This document shows positions 1 to 11,922 of a stretch of DNA of 64,000 bases, piece after piece; position 1 is the stretch's first letter; the number at the start of each line of letters is the position of its first letter. The stretch comes from Epiperipatus broadwayi (taxonomy: Eukaryota; Onychophora; Udeonychophora; Euonychophora; Peripatidae): assembly GCA_028023455.1 (NCBI GenBank), contig JAQFVV010000502.1, positions 394,321 to 458,320 of the forward strand, in the 5' to 3' direction. Position numbers and translations under genes: made by a program. The notes beneath the pieces were generated by a model. That model did not search any database and was not told the origin of the DNA. It saw nothing but the letters and a program-made list of their open reading frames with translations.

Positions 1-232
1 TTTTGCAATGTTGGTGAATTTATGGTTAATTATGTGTTGATCTCTCAGACTCATTGCTCATTCCACATTATATTCATTATCATTCCTTTTATATTTAATA
101 TTTAAATTCTGTAGTAACTGGAGTTGATGATGATGAGTGCCATCACCCCAAGTTTACCTCTGCTTCTTTATACCATTACAATATATATATATATATAGAC
201 ACACAAAATAATACATCTTTATTAAATTTCAG
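1..232 (+). other. Intron end upstream of last exon
   Basis: No gene is seen here. The stretch is AT-rich, has a short (AT)n run at about 180-197, and ends in a plausible 3' splice site, a T-rich tract followed by AG at 231-232. It is inferred to be the end of the last intron of the gene that terminates at 383. Confidence 0.5.
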
Positions 233-383
233 CAAATATTTTGTACCTATTGATGAAGAAGCAACAAGAATTCCTTTTCATCCTACATGGCTTATGGCTC
301 CAGATAAATATAGCGATCTCGAGCGATATTTACTCACAGAAAGTCAAAAGCAGCCAAGATATGAATTACATGTTAATCAGTAA
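233..383 (+). CDS. Terminal coding exon of an unidentified gene
   Basis: A 3' splice site (AG at 231-232) is followed by C (end of a split codon) and then 49 complete in-frame codons from 234, with TAA at 381-383. The peptide begins KYFVPIDEEATRIPFHP and ends SQKQPRYELHVNQ. Its composition is mixed and soluble-looking (charged residues, Pro, Trp, Tyr), unlike the low-complexity translations around it, and an AATAAA signal follows 80 bases downstream. There is no membrane segment. I do not recognise the family. The intron phase means the preceding exon must end with two bases of a codon. Only this exon of the gene lies in the window. The alternative, a chance open frame, is less likely given the combined splice site, stop and polyadenylation signal. 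Confidence 0.6.
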
Positions 384-462
384 ATCTTTTCTGCGATTTT
401 TTAAAGGAAAAAGAATCATTACTATGTCTATTTTTTTTACCTTATAATTTATTGTATATTTT

Positions 463-468
463 AATAAA
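463..468 (+). terminator. Polyadenylation signal AATAAA
   Basis: A canonical AATAAA lies 80 bases after the stop codon of the last exon, followed by T-rich sequence, as expected for a short 3' UTR. Confidence 0.55.
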
Positions 469-2786
469 CTATTTCACATTTTACACTGTTATAATGTTTA
501 TTTTGTTGCCAACATACTTAAATAATTAGATAATATAATATTGACTATTTAAGATGGTATATTACTAAAACTTGATATATTTCACATTAAAGTTTATAAA
601 TATCTTTGAAATCTATATTGCTAAATTGATTTTTACACACGCATTTTCAATGATACGTTGAGATTTCTTTCTATCCAAATTTAATAAAAATTTGTTATAT
701 CAAACACATCTATTATCTGGATAACTGTTTATGAATCTATATATTCTAATTTATCTAATTATCTTGTTATCCATTTATGTTATTACAGAATAAAAATTTT
801 TTTTAAATATAAATGGAAATTGATTTACAAAGTTAGATAATTATAAAGAACTAGAATTGTTAGGTTAAAATGTTAAAACAATATTTTTGTATACAAATAT
901 ATATAACTGTCATTTATCAATCAAATATATATGGAAACAATATGTATTATTATATATTGTCAAATTCATCAATTAATTTTTTGTATTTAAGTAATAAAAT
1001 CAGTTTATTGTTTTCAATTAATATATGTGATTGGTAATACTAACATTGTTTGACATTGATCTTGTTTTCATAAGTTGAAAGAGACAGTGTTAACCAGACA
1101 GAATGTGTATTGAAGAGTACACATGTTTATAGATTAGTTGGTTTATCTAAAGAATATATGTGTCCCAAATATAAATAAAATAATAAATTGATTAATTATT
1201 TCTATAACATTTTGTCTCCATTTTCAGTGTCCATAATAGCACTATTAAACCAAAAATACCAGAAAAAAAAAAGAAAGACAATAAAGATAAGAATAATATA
1301 CAACCATGATCCACATTTTATTATAAGAGGAGAAATAATATAAGAAGTGGATAAAATGATTACTAATGTGCATTTAAAATTTGATGACATATACAAATAA
1401 CTATAAATTGCCAATAACTAACATTTAAATATAATTCATAGCATTACATGCAAAATTTCATAAAGTAATAAAATATCTACAATCTGTACTTAAGACAATC
1501 TCTATAAATAAAATATTAGATGTTCCTTGATTACAGATTGTGGATATTTGATTGTTTTATTAAATTTTAACTGTTGTATTACAAGTTATACATATAATGT
1601 TGGTTCTTAGTATGATTCATCATATTACATGTAAATTTATTTTATACTACAACAGCCACAATAATGCATCTTTAATCAGCCAAAATAGTTACTGCAAATT
1701 GATTTGAAATGGCTCATGTTTAAAGGCATAGCAATTTCCATTCATTTTAAATATATATAATAATAAATTTTAATCATACTGAATATATGTAAAAGTCAAA
1801 TGATGATTTTCAAGTTCTATTTATTAAGAGGCCTTGTAAATTGGCATTTAATTTTTACATATATTCAGTATAGTTATTAATTATTGTATATATGGGTGTA
1901 TGTACAGTAAAGAGATTTCTACCAAATCTGCCATTCATTTCTTCAATTTCAGCTGGAATACCCACTAAATAAAATTAAATAACCTTCAGATTCTATTATA
2001 ATAAAAAAAAACTTTTTACAAAAGCTGGCTCATAGACATTTTATATAAACATTCAATATTCATTGGTAAATTGAATACTGTTTTAAGTCAAGTAGAAAAA
2101 AGACATAAGATTTTTTTTTTAAATCTTCAATACCTGACAATTGGAAATTTGATGTATAATGTCATTTTGTCCACTGTTTCTCTGTGGTGAGCTTTTTAAA
2201 GCCTGTCTTACTATTCCCTATTAAAATAATCATGACCCCTGGGAAAGGAAGGTATATATAAAACTATAATAGTAAAAATAGACCAACAGCCATATTAAAT
2301 TAATTTGCCCATTTCTTTATAAGTCATATATACTATAGTTTAGTATATTTATCATTAATATTTTAAAACTAGACACATATTTTATACTAATAAATTATAT
2401 ATAATGTCAATTTTATAAAAAGTGATAGATGTCACTAAGTATGCAATGTAGATCGTAATTGTAAATTAGTTATTATATATATTATTGTTGTTATATAAAG
2501 ATATTTTATATTATATCGATTTATTTAAGTAATGTCAAAAAATGATTTTTTTCTTTTTTGTTAGAAAAGTATATTAATTAATCATTATAAAAAATGTTGT
2601 GGAACTGTAAAATATGCTGCATCAATATACACGTTTTCAATTATATGCTATTCAAAAAGAAATATAAATAAACCAAAAAATGTAAATACAAAAAAAAAGC
2701 ATTAAAATTTATACAATTAATAAATTTTATGATTAGGCAGTAGCCATTTTTTTATCTTGGAGTGTTATACAGGATCATGTAAAAAA
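469..2786. other. AT-rich intergenic sequence, no gene seen
   Basis: No open frame with protein-like composition and no recognisable RNA gene is seen. The stretch contains homopolymer and AT runs and one hairpin-forming repeat, listed separately at 1776-1871. Confidence 0.5.
1776..1871. repeat. Short hairpin element with 19 bp inverted arms
   Basis: Positions 1776-1794 (ATACTGAATATATGTAAAA) and 1853-1871 are perfect reverse complements, 96 bp end to end. The similarity continues imperfectly outward and inward. This is the layout of a small MITE or a snap-back repeat. No target duplication was identified and there is no coding potential. Confidence 0.5.
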
Positions 2787-2879
2787 CTGATCCTTCATGT
2801 CAGCCACTAGAGGTGCGATTTCTAACCAAACGCACATTAATATAATGTTCCCAGGCTAGCGATTCTCTATTAATATTGA

Positions 2880-4690
2880 CTTTTTTTTGTTTGTTTACAA
2901 AGTTTACTTTCTTTCGTTTCTGAATTATTTTTCCCAAATAATATTTTTAACGATGGGATAATAATAGTTGTTTTTTTTTAATTTTTTTTTTTTACCAAAG
3001 GGTCTTTTTTGGTGTGTGTTCAAATAGTAATTTGTGTTTTTTTTTTAAATAGTATTATTGTTTTTGTAAAATTGGATTGACAAAATTCAAAAGAGAACGG
3101 GTTTTTTTTGATGAATCTTTAAATAATAATTTACGTTACTTTGATAGGTTTACATTTGATTACCAACAACAATTAGTGGGAGGGTTTTTTTGTGTATGAT
3201 TAAATAATAATTTATATTACTTTGATAGGTTTACATTTGATTGCTGACAACAATTATTGGGAGAAGTGTTGTTTTTTGTGCGCATGTGTGTGTATGTTTA
3301 AATAAATATTAAAACCTTTACTTTTATTGTTTTACATTTGATTGATGACCGATTTGACTTCTTTTCGTTTATAAATTATGGTTTTGGTTCTACAAATAAA
3401 TATTTTTGACAATGGGACAATAATAGTTGTTGTTTGTTTAATTTTTATTGACAAGAATGGGTGTTTTTTGGTGTAGATTCAAATAGTAATTTGGGTTACG
3501 TTTAAATAATAAGTTGCAGTCTTACTTTGATTGGTTTACATTTGATTGCTGACACTAATTATTGGGGGGGGTGTTTTTTTGTGTGTATGATTGTAGACAA
3601 CAATTATTTGGAGAAGGGGTGTAACCATTTAAAGAATAGTAGTTTACATTACTTTTAGTGGTGGTGACATTTGATTGCTGACAATAATTAGTGAGAGGGG
3701 TGGGTGTTTTTGGGTGATGATTAAATACTAATTTACCTACCTTTTATTTCACATTTGATTGCTGACAACAATTATTGGGAGTTAAAGGGGGTTTTTTTTG
3801 TGTGTATGTTTAAATCAAAATTGAAGTTACTTTTATCGGTTATATTTGATTGACAACGGTTTTGACTTTCTTTCTTTTTTTTTTTGTTTATAAATTATGG
3901 TTTTGGTTTGCCCAAAACCTAATATTTTTGACAATGGAATATTAATAGTTGTTGTGGTTTCTTTCATTTTTATTGACAAGAGTGGGTCTTTTTTTGGTGT
4001 ATGTTCAAATAGTAATTTGGGTTACTTTTAAAAAATAATCGGTTTACCTTATTTTTAGTGCTTTACATTTGATTGCTGACAACAATTAGTGGGAGGGGTG
4101 TTTTTGTTTATGATTAAAGAATAATTGTACATTCCTTTTATTTTTTACATTTGATTGCCGACAACAATTATTGGGAGAAAGGGTTTTGCATTTTTTTTTG
4201 TTTGTGTGTATGTTTAAATCAAAATTTAAGTTACTTTTATCAGTTACCATTTGATTAAAAACTGATTTGACTTTCATTTCCAAATAATATTCAATTTGAC
4301 AATGGGACAATAATAGTCTAGGTTTCTTTAATTTTGATTGACAAGAGCAGGTCTTTTTTAGTGTATGTTCAAATAGTAATTTGGGTTATGTTTAACTAAT
4401 AATTTACTGTCTTACTTTGAACGGTTTACATTTGATTGCTGATGACAATTAGTGGGAGGGTTTTTTTCTATATGTTTAAAGAATAATTGATGTTCCTTTT
4501 ATTTGACCGTTTGATTGCCGATGACAACAATTATTGGGAGAAGAGGGGTTTTGGGGGCTATGTTTAAATAAAAATTTTAGTTACTTCTTTTATTTTACAT
4601 TTGATTGCCGATGACAACAATTATCAGGAGAAGAAGGGATGTACGTTTAAATAAAAATTAAAGTTACTGTTTTTATTTTTGACATTTGAC
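2880..4690 (+). repeat. Degenerate higher-order tandem repeat array
   Basis: The motif TTTACATTTGATTGCTGAC, followed by ACAATTATTGGGAG, recurs about 15 times (for example near 3151, 3228, 3536, 3752, 4064, 4146, 4426, 4597). A longer segment starting TTTGACTTTC, containing AATATTTTTGACAATGGGA and later TTCAAATAGTAATTTGGGTTA, recurs near 2905, 3350, 3860 and 4265. That gives a higher-order period of roughly 400-510 bp built from subrepeats of about 75-110 bp. Short G runs and T runs vary between units. No coding function is seen. Confidence 0.65.
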
Positions 4691-4709
4691 GAAGGCCATT
4701 TAGAATCCC

Positions 4710-4958
4710 TCAAACAAGTTTGCCTTTATGAAGTGAACATTTCCGTCGGCAGATGTTTTTGGACCTCAAATCTGCATATATTTGCCGCACAATCCAATCT
4801 TTTCTTTCAGTAGCAGGATGTTTTTTTCTTTTTTCCTGATGTAGAAATATTTCAGCGCCAGCTTCCGTGTCTGGCAATTCCCATCTTTTCAAGTTTTCTG
4901 TTGTGGGAATTAACCATACTTTTTGTCTCAGAAAATTTCTCGCTAAAACGTGACTCAA
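4710..4958 (-). other. Unidentified 82-codon open frame
   Basis: This minus-strand frame encodes a charged peptide with protein-like composition (segments VWLIPTTENLKRWELPD and ERKDWIVRQIYADLRSKN). It is noticeably less AT-rich than its surroundings. It directly abuts the tandem array and lies inside the candidate TIR element. No domain is recognised. It could be a captured exon fragment or a remnant of an element protein. Expression is unsupported. Confidence 0.25.
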
Positions 4959-5239
4959 AGCAGGATTTTTAAAATTTTACGCTACCCCACCCTAATCGAA
5001 AATTTAGGAGGAATACAAATTTATGAGGAACAATCACGATACTGTTAAAATTGATAAAATGTAACAGTACATCAATTCATCTTAAAAAAGGCACCAATGA
5101 AAATTTAAATAATTTTGGCACGATTAAATTAACACACCCTCGTACAATATTGTTACATAAAATACATAATGCAGTATTATGATATAGTGCATGACACAAA
5201 CAACTATGGCATTTTCCTCTGCTTTTAGCATCGGAAAAA

Positions 5240-5411
5240 GCCACACCTTTAGCCGTTAAGCCGAGTTAACACTCTTTCTAGATTTTATCATAGAAAGGAG
5301 ACTTAACTCTGAGTTAACACTACCTTTTAGCGTAGAAAGTAGACTTAACTCCGAGTTAACAATCTTTCTAGGATTTATTTTAGAAAGAATGCTTAAAGAC
5401 TTGGGTGTGGC
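5240..5411. repeat. Fold-back with short tandem hairpin units
   Basis: GCCACACC at 5240 and GGTGTGGC at 5404-5411 are inverted ends. Inside, a unit of about 57 bp with GAGTTAAC, TTTCTA...TAGAAA and ACTTAACTC is repeated two to three times, so each unit is itself a hairpin and the whole can fold. Read on the minus strand the units would give repeats of SVNSELSLLS, which is probably incidental. A small MITE or fold-back element is the best description. Confidence 0.5.
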
Positions 5412-5479
5412 CACGAAACGGCATATTTCTAGAAATTTAGCTAGAAATAGCGCCTCTAGCGGCTGACACGAAGGATCAG

Positions 5480-6590
5480 ATGACAACCATTTTATGATAC
5501 AACCATAAAATCTGCCTTGGGATATCATGCATCATTGCATTTATATTTTTGGATCATATTGAAAAAACTTACATTTCATTCATTTTGACATGGCGCAGTA
5601 TCGCCCATACTAAAATGATTTCAAATGCAAAGCTAAACATTTTGTGAAACTTAAAAAAATTCATAAAGTATCTTTTTTAAACAATAAAATAAACTTTATC
5701 TATTCAGTAGACACAAACAAAAGATTTGCCCAACAGTCTTATATTCCAGCAGAAAACTTAAAGAGAGTAAACAATCTGAAATGGGTAACAGTAAGCAGGG
5801 GCAACTGTATAGATTCTGGAGTCGATGCAGACTTAAAAACAAAACAACTAGAGAAGCTATAGCCTGTTGGTAATGAGTCTGCTATTTCATTTTCATAAGG
5901 AAATACATTATTGAAAAAACTCATTTAAAACATGTTTAATTGCAAGGAAAGCCTGACATTTCACTAATCAAAAATAAAGATATGGGATAATAAATTTTTT
6001 ATTGTTTTATATTATTTTGGAATGAATGAATATACCACATTATATATATGTAAATGTTTTCTTTTTTTAATTACTAACTACGTTAATATTTTATTAATCT
6101 TGCTTATAGTATAATCTTATTTTATATATGCATATTGTACACAAAAAAAGTATTTGTGTGCATGTTGAAAATCCTTTACATATGCAGTTCAATAAGCAAT
6201 AGATATTCTATTGTAATAACACATTATCAATAAAATTATGGTATGCTATTATATGCAATCTACATTATATGGGAGGGGGCATGGAACATATATAGAAGCT
6301 GTGACTTTAATGTAATATAATAAAATTACTTTTATTAATCATTTAAGAGCATTCTAATCTGAATCAATGTACATGATTTAATATTTATAAAGTATAGATG
6401 TTATAAATTTACCTTCAATATATTTTAAAATGTTAATTACAAGTACTTTAACAATTCATTTACAGTAAGGACTTTTCAATTAAAATAATTCTGAACTTGA
6501 AATTTTTATTTTTATTCATACTATTTCACTAAGTATCTGGAACAAAAATTCCTCAATTTTCTTTCCAAAATCAATTTAGAAGATTTATCT
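5480..6590. other. Mostly non-coding; one weak open frame
   Basis: A 72-codon frame at 5644-5862 (+) and an overlapping 30-codon ATG frame at 5781-5873 (begins MGNSKQGQLYRFWSRC) have protein-like composition over about 100 bp, but I recognise neither. They may be a degraded exon or element fragment. The rest is AT-rich with no feature seen. Confidence 0.25.
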
Positions 6591-6599
6591 ACTATACAT

Positions 6600-6870
6600 T
6601 TCTTCTCACAGAGAATGGCTTATGCTAACACTGACCCTTGTATTTGTTATAAATCTGAAGAGAGAATATATCAATTTTTGTTTCATTGCCCTGCTCTTCT
6701 TACATATAGAAATATTGAGCCAATTACTCAATCCCATACTTCCTCTATTTCTACTCTCATTCATATCCTGAAACGGACTTTTTCCTTAATTACAATTACT
6801 ATTCTCCTTATGTTTACCCTTTGGATCCTAAGATACCATGTTTGTTTTAACTTTACATCTATGAAATTAT
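6600..6870 (+). pseudogene. Non-LTR retrotransposon ORF2 C-terminal remnant
   Basis: The translation contains DPCICYKSEERIYQFLFHCPAL. This is the C-x-C...E...F-x2-HC arrangement of the cysteine/histidine motif found at the C-terminus of the reverse-transcriptase protein in several non-LTR clades. Only about 85 codons are open and the RT domain itself is absent. The frame ends in a hydrophobic tail resembling the one at the same place in the element at 11.8-17.7 kb. Family assignment beyond non-LTR is not possible. Confidence 0.45.
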
Positions 6871-7924
6871 GATCTACTGTTTTGTAATAAAATTTCAAAA
6901 ATTAAAAACAGTAACAGTGTGCTTGCCCTCTAGGCATTGCTCATATTACATAGAGTATGGTTTTCCTTCTGACCCCCATTGTAAGTAGATAGTTCCTTTT
7001 ATTTTGTATGCCTATGCTATATATTTACAAGATCTTTTGAAATTTATACATAATTGTTCCTTGATGATGTATTTGCAAAATGTATTTGTCTATTCTTTGA
7101 TAATATACTTTATAATATCTACATGAATTTCAAATCTTCTTTATGAAGTTTGTATATAAAAAAAACACTTAGTTTATAAAAATAAAAAAAATTCACGAAA
7201 TTATTTAATTCCTAATTAATGGAAAATAATTCATATTTATTGGTATATTTATAAAGCAATATATATGTGTGTGTGTGCGCGCGCGTGTGTGTCTTTGTTT
7301 ATAGTGGTATTTATTAAATAGGATTGTCATTTAGAAAATATTGTAAATCTAATTGCTAAAAGCGTAAACCTTTCCCTTTCTAATAGAAAACTAAAAATGT
7401 TATTTTTACTCCTTTCTAAAAAGTCAAGGGATAGAGAAAAAAATAAAGTTATAATTCCAAATCAAATAAATATCTTGACAATGTTAAGTGATAATTTGAA
7501 AATGAAATGGTCTTCATCAATAATATTTTCAATATAACTTTCATTGGAGTCTCAGATATCAAAAGAATGATATGAATTTCCAAACTATCTAATATTTATC
7601 ACATACATGAAAGATATAACAAAAGAAACTCAAAATTGGACTTAAATACATACATTAATTTTCTATTACCATTTGTAAACTTTTTTTACATGAATTTAAT
7701 AAAATACTTATCAACAATAGCCAATTCAGATGAGTGTGATTCAACTTCAAGAGAAGAGAAAACAATATATTTTTACATTAGATATAAGTTTTGCAGTGAC
7801 TATACAACACAATTTTTGAACTAAAAGAACATATAGATACAGAACATATGGGTTTATTATTCTGTTTATTTAATAATTCATGACAATTTTTTTTTCTTGT
7901 TCCACTTTTTACGTATATATAATA
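6871..7924. other. AT-rich sequence, no gene seen
   Basis: This contains a short (GT)n/(CG)n run near 7268-7293 and otherwise low-complexity AT-rich DNA. A 62-codon frame at 7636-7824 has no recognisable features. Confidence 0.4.
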
Positions 7925-9060
7925 TAGCGGCATGCTAATAGCTCTAACAAGCTTTTATTAATAAGTGCTGCAAGAGAAAGCATTTAAAAATGTCTATCTA
8001 TAATTATCCCTATCCTTTTACCAGTTTTTAGGTTATGATTTACATCAGTCAGACACTAAATCTAAAATATCAACACAAAGCAGGCACTTATCTAATACCT
8101 AACTATTAAGTAAAAAATCTGAAATTTTCAGACACCCATATGTATTCAAATCCAGTTATGTAACTTAAATAGTTATATGGGTCTGAAAATACTTCAGCCC
8201 ACAATATTACATCGCCAAAGCCTAAAGAGCAAAATTTATAATCAAAAAATCAAGTCATATATCACACAAATTGTTTTAAGTTTGTGTTACAGATATGTAA
8301 TATAGGGAGTATGCTAATAGCTTAACAAGATTTTATTGATAAGTGTCACAAGAGAAAGTATTTAAAAATCTCTAGAATTATACCTATCCTCAGATCAGTT
8401 TTGAGCTTATGGCTCATGTCAGTGAGATGCTAGGTTATTCAGACACCAGATCTAAATACCAACTCAAAATAAGTCTGTGGATAGAGATAATTCTAGATAG
8501 AGATTTTTAAATGCTTTCTCTTGGTGGCACTTATCAATAAAAGGTTGTTAGAATTATTAATATGCTCCCTATATTACATATTTATTATACAAGCTAAAAC
8601 AAGTTATGTGATATATGTCTTGATTTTTTGATTATTATAATTTTGCTCTTGCGACTTTGGCAATGTTATATTTCTGATGCTATTAATATATAGTAAGCCC
8701 TGAAGTGTTTTCAGACCCATATAGCTATTTAAGTTACATGGCTGGATTTGAAGACATACAGGTGTCTGAAAATTTCAGATTTTCTACTTAAAGTTAGATA
8801 TTAAATAAGTGCTGGCTTTGAGTTGGTATTTTAGATCTAGTGTCTGAATATCCTAGCACCTCACTGATGTGAGCCATAAGCTCAAAATCAATCTGAGGAT
8901 AGAAATATTTTTTAAAATGTTTTCTCTTGTGGCACTTACCAATAAAAGCTTGTTAGAGCTATTATCATGCTCCCTACATTAAATATCTGTAATGCAAGCT
9001 TAAAACAAAATACATGATGTATGACTTGATTTTTTTGATTAATATTGCAACCATTTGGCT
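7925..9060. repeat. Large palindrome of a dispersed repeat
   Basis: The left half (about 7925-8475) and right half (about 8480-9060) are inverted copies of each other. For example, GCTAATAGCTCTAACAAGC near 7934 reappears reversed near 8950, and the segments around TCTGAAAATTTCAGA and ATCAAGTCATATATCAC are mirrored. Each half holds one full and one partial copy of a unit of about 400 bp. The units include the CTCACTGATG...GCCATAAGC...CTGAGGATA block also seen at 37.85, 58.95 and 61.2 kb. Divergence between arms is clearly visible, so it is not recent. Confidence 0.6.
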
Positions 9061-11790
9061 ACATTGTTATATTAAAAATAAACAGTAATAATGATTATTC
9101 AATTAATTATTTTAAGTCCCAAAATGATCATGAGAATTCTCAAACATTTAATTTAATTAATAATAATGTGATTTTAATATGAGAATGTTTTAATAAGAGT
9201 TATAAATTATTGTAGTTTTAAAATAATGTAAACAAGTCTTTTTTATCTCTCTTCAGTAATTATAATTAATTAGTAGTTTTAATTTAAACTGTGAAAATGT
9301 ACTAAGAGAAAATAATTTTCTTTGTTTTGTAAATTATTTAATAAATTTTAATTTTAAAAGAGAGAGCAAGTTTTATGTTTAATGGCTTTTTAAAAAGAAA
9401 TGAGATTTTAATATTCATTAAATTTAATTTTAATTAGTCAGAGTTATTGCTTTTTTCTTTCTTTCCTTTATCTCTCTGCAATACAAAAATCAAATGAGTG
9501 CAATTAACTGATTATCTTGGGTCTTTTGCATGAAAAGTTTTCAAATAAACAAGGAATGTCAACATTTTTATGATTCTATTTTACATTTTGTCAAAGTTTA
9601 AGAAGAGAAATAATTGAGCTATTGTATATGTAAAAAATTATCTAATTGGATTATTATTAAAATTGTCATGTTGGAGACAGTTTGTTATTTACTTGAAAGC
9701 AGGGTTGTTATAAAAAAATAATAAGGGTGTGAATAAGTCAGACAACCTAAATGGTAAAAGAATTTCATTCCCTACCTAGTTGTTGAAGAAGACAGTTAAG
9801 TCTTAATTCAGTTGCTAAAGAAGAAGTCTTCACCAAGTTGTTGTATAGAATGGCAAAAGTTTTAAATCAAGCTTTTAGCACCCAATAAGTTTAGTTTTAA
9901 AAATGGTTTTTACAATAAAAACCATGTGCTAAGTAGCTAAATTTCTAGACATAATCCTCCTCCATGTAAACTTCCGTCACTAGAATATAATGTAAAGGAG
10001 AAGTTACCTCTGCAGTAATTTCAAACAAACCTCATCTTCATCCAAGAGCATGCGTCTCTGTATGTGTTAGTCTCACCTGGAAATTTTTAGTGGAAAGAAA
10101 TGGATAAAATTTGCTGTTGGTTAAACTGGAAATACTGCACACTAAGAAAAGAATAAATTAACCATGTATAGGGGAAGAAGCTTTCAAAAAAAATCTGAAA
10201 AAACTAGAAATAATAAGTGGAAAGAAGAATTCCACAGAGAAATTAAATCATAGTTGAAGGTATTTTAATGTGTGCACACTGTATTTTCATTTATAACAAA
10301 AAATATTTTTTGTATAAAAGTAATAATTTATAAATGTAAAATTGATAATTTTAAATAATATTTCAACTCATGAAACATTTTTTTAATCTATTTAATTTTT
10401 CTCTTAATATTATAAAAGGATTTTTTTACAAAATTTAATTTCTTTTTAAATTGTTTTTTTTTTTTTTAAACATGTTGTCAGAGATTGTTATCTGATTTTT
10501 AAAATGTTGTTTTTTCTACTTGGTTGTATAAAAAAAATAATTTAGTGAATATGAAATTAAATTTTTTTTTGATAAAATAAATATTTAAAATTTCATACTA
10601 TCATGCCATTTTTTGTTTGATCAGTTATTAGATAATTGTTTTAGAATATATATTTTTAGTCTTAAGTCTATTGTATCCAGCTATCTGTTACATAAATTGG
10701 CAGTGTATGTAACTATTTCAAAACAGCTTAGTGTTGTGGGTTTTTTAAATTATACCAGTAAAACGATTTACTTATAGTAGGGTACACCTATGAATTATCT
10801 AAAGTAATTTATAATAATCTGCTTTATTTATTTATTTATCTTTTGCTCACAGTAATAGTTTATAGAGCTCTTGCTTCCTGAGCTAGATTAGAGCATGACC
10901 ATTAGTTATAGGGATGTTGGGTTTGTGTTGGTGTTTGGATATCATGATGAGAACTCTGGAAGATTAAAAGGTGTATCCTTTTAAATCCAGACACTATATT
11001 TTTATATTTTTTATTAGAATTTATATTTATAGTTGGCCAGTGCATTAATAGTACTATATGGTCAGGGCATTGATGATGATCAGCATGTTTTAATATGTCA
11101 GCATTTTTTATTGTTATCTTCTGATGGATTAGCACTTAAGTATGTGCATCCAAGTTATTTATATAATCTGTTTAAAGTTTGGTAGTGTTTAATTAGCCTG
11201 TTTATAATGGACCCATTTCAAATCCAGTCATGTGATTGACTGTTAACATTTGTTGTACATTGTTCATGATTATGAATGATATTACTTTTGCTTAATTCTG
11301 GGTGAACTTATAGTTAATTTTACTCATTGCTGATTTCTCATGCTCATTTCTTTTATATATATTCATTTTGATTAGTCTATGGTGCTGATAATGTGTTTTT
11401 CACATTACCGTATTTACTCCTATTTTTGTATTATTACAATATATATATAAGAAATGTTTGTTTAAAAGTTTGTGCTGGTGGTATTTTAGTAGTAATTATA
11501 TAATAAATTATTTTCATCATCAATTACTTGTTAAATGTTTATAGAAAAATTCAAACTTTAATTAAACTTTTCAAGTACATTTAATTGTTAGTAATAATAC
11601 ATCAGTTAGTATATTTCAAAATGTTTGCATAGGCTAGCATACTTAAAAAAGAGAGGAGAATAATATCCTCAAAATATTGCATTATATATTATCCTGATTA
11701 CTATTATTAACAGTTGAATGTATTTGAAAAGTTTAAATAATATTTGAATTTATCTAAAGACATTTAACAATTAGTAATAAATGATGGAAA
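9061..11790. other. AT-rich sequence, no gene seen
   Basis: No supported exon, RNA gene or element was recognised. A 77-codon frame at 10902-11135 (-) has no family features. Confidence 0.4.
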
Positions 11791-11922
11791 TAGTTTTTTT
11801 TAAAAAAAAAAAAGAATATAGACTTTATTTTATATAAAGTATTACAAATGAATTTCTCTAGACAACAAAAAAAATCTAGTATAAATTTACATTTTTACTA
11901 ATAACTTCCTGAATTTCTTGTA

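Larger units (their letters stand above)
2787..5479. mobile_element. Candidate non-autonomous TIR element containing a tandem array
   Basis: The outer ends are inverted repeats of about 41 bp. The left end starts CTGATCCTTCATGTCAGCC at 2787. The right end, read on the minus strand from 5479, starts CTGATCCTTCGTGTCAGCC and continues with matching CTAGAGG and ATTTCTA blocks, with about six mismatches overall. Between them lie a higher-order tandem array (about 2880-4690), an 82-codon open frame (4710-4958) and a fold-back (5240-5411). No transposase is visible and no clear target duplication was found next to the ends. It could instead be two independent copies of a short repeat in opposite orientation. 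Confidence 0.4.

Noticed and set aside
2880-4690. CRISPR-like array
   Set aside because: Units are degenerate, unequal in spacing, and the intervening sequence is itself repeated; this is a eukaryotic satellite-like array.
10902-11135. 77-codon minus-strand gene
   Set aside because: Low-complexity composition, no splice or family evidence; consistent with a chance frame.
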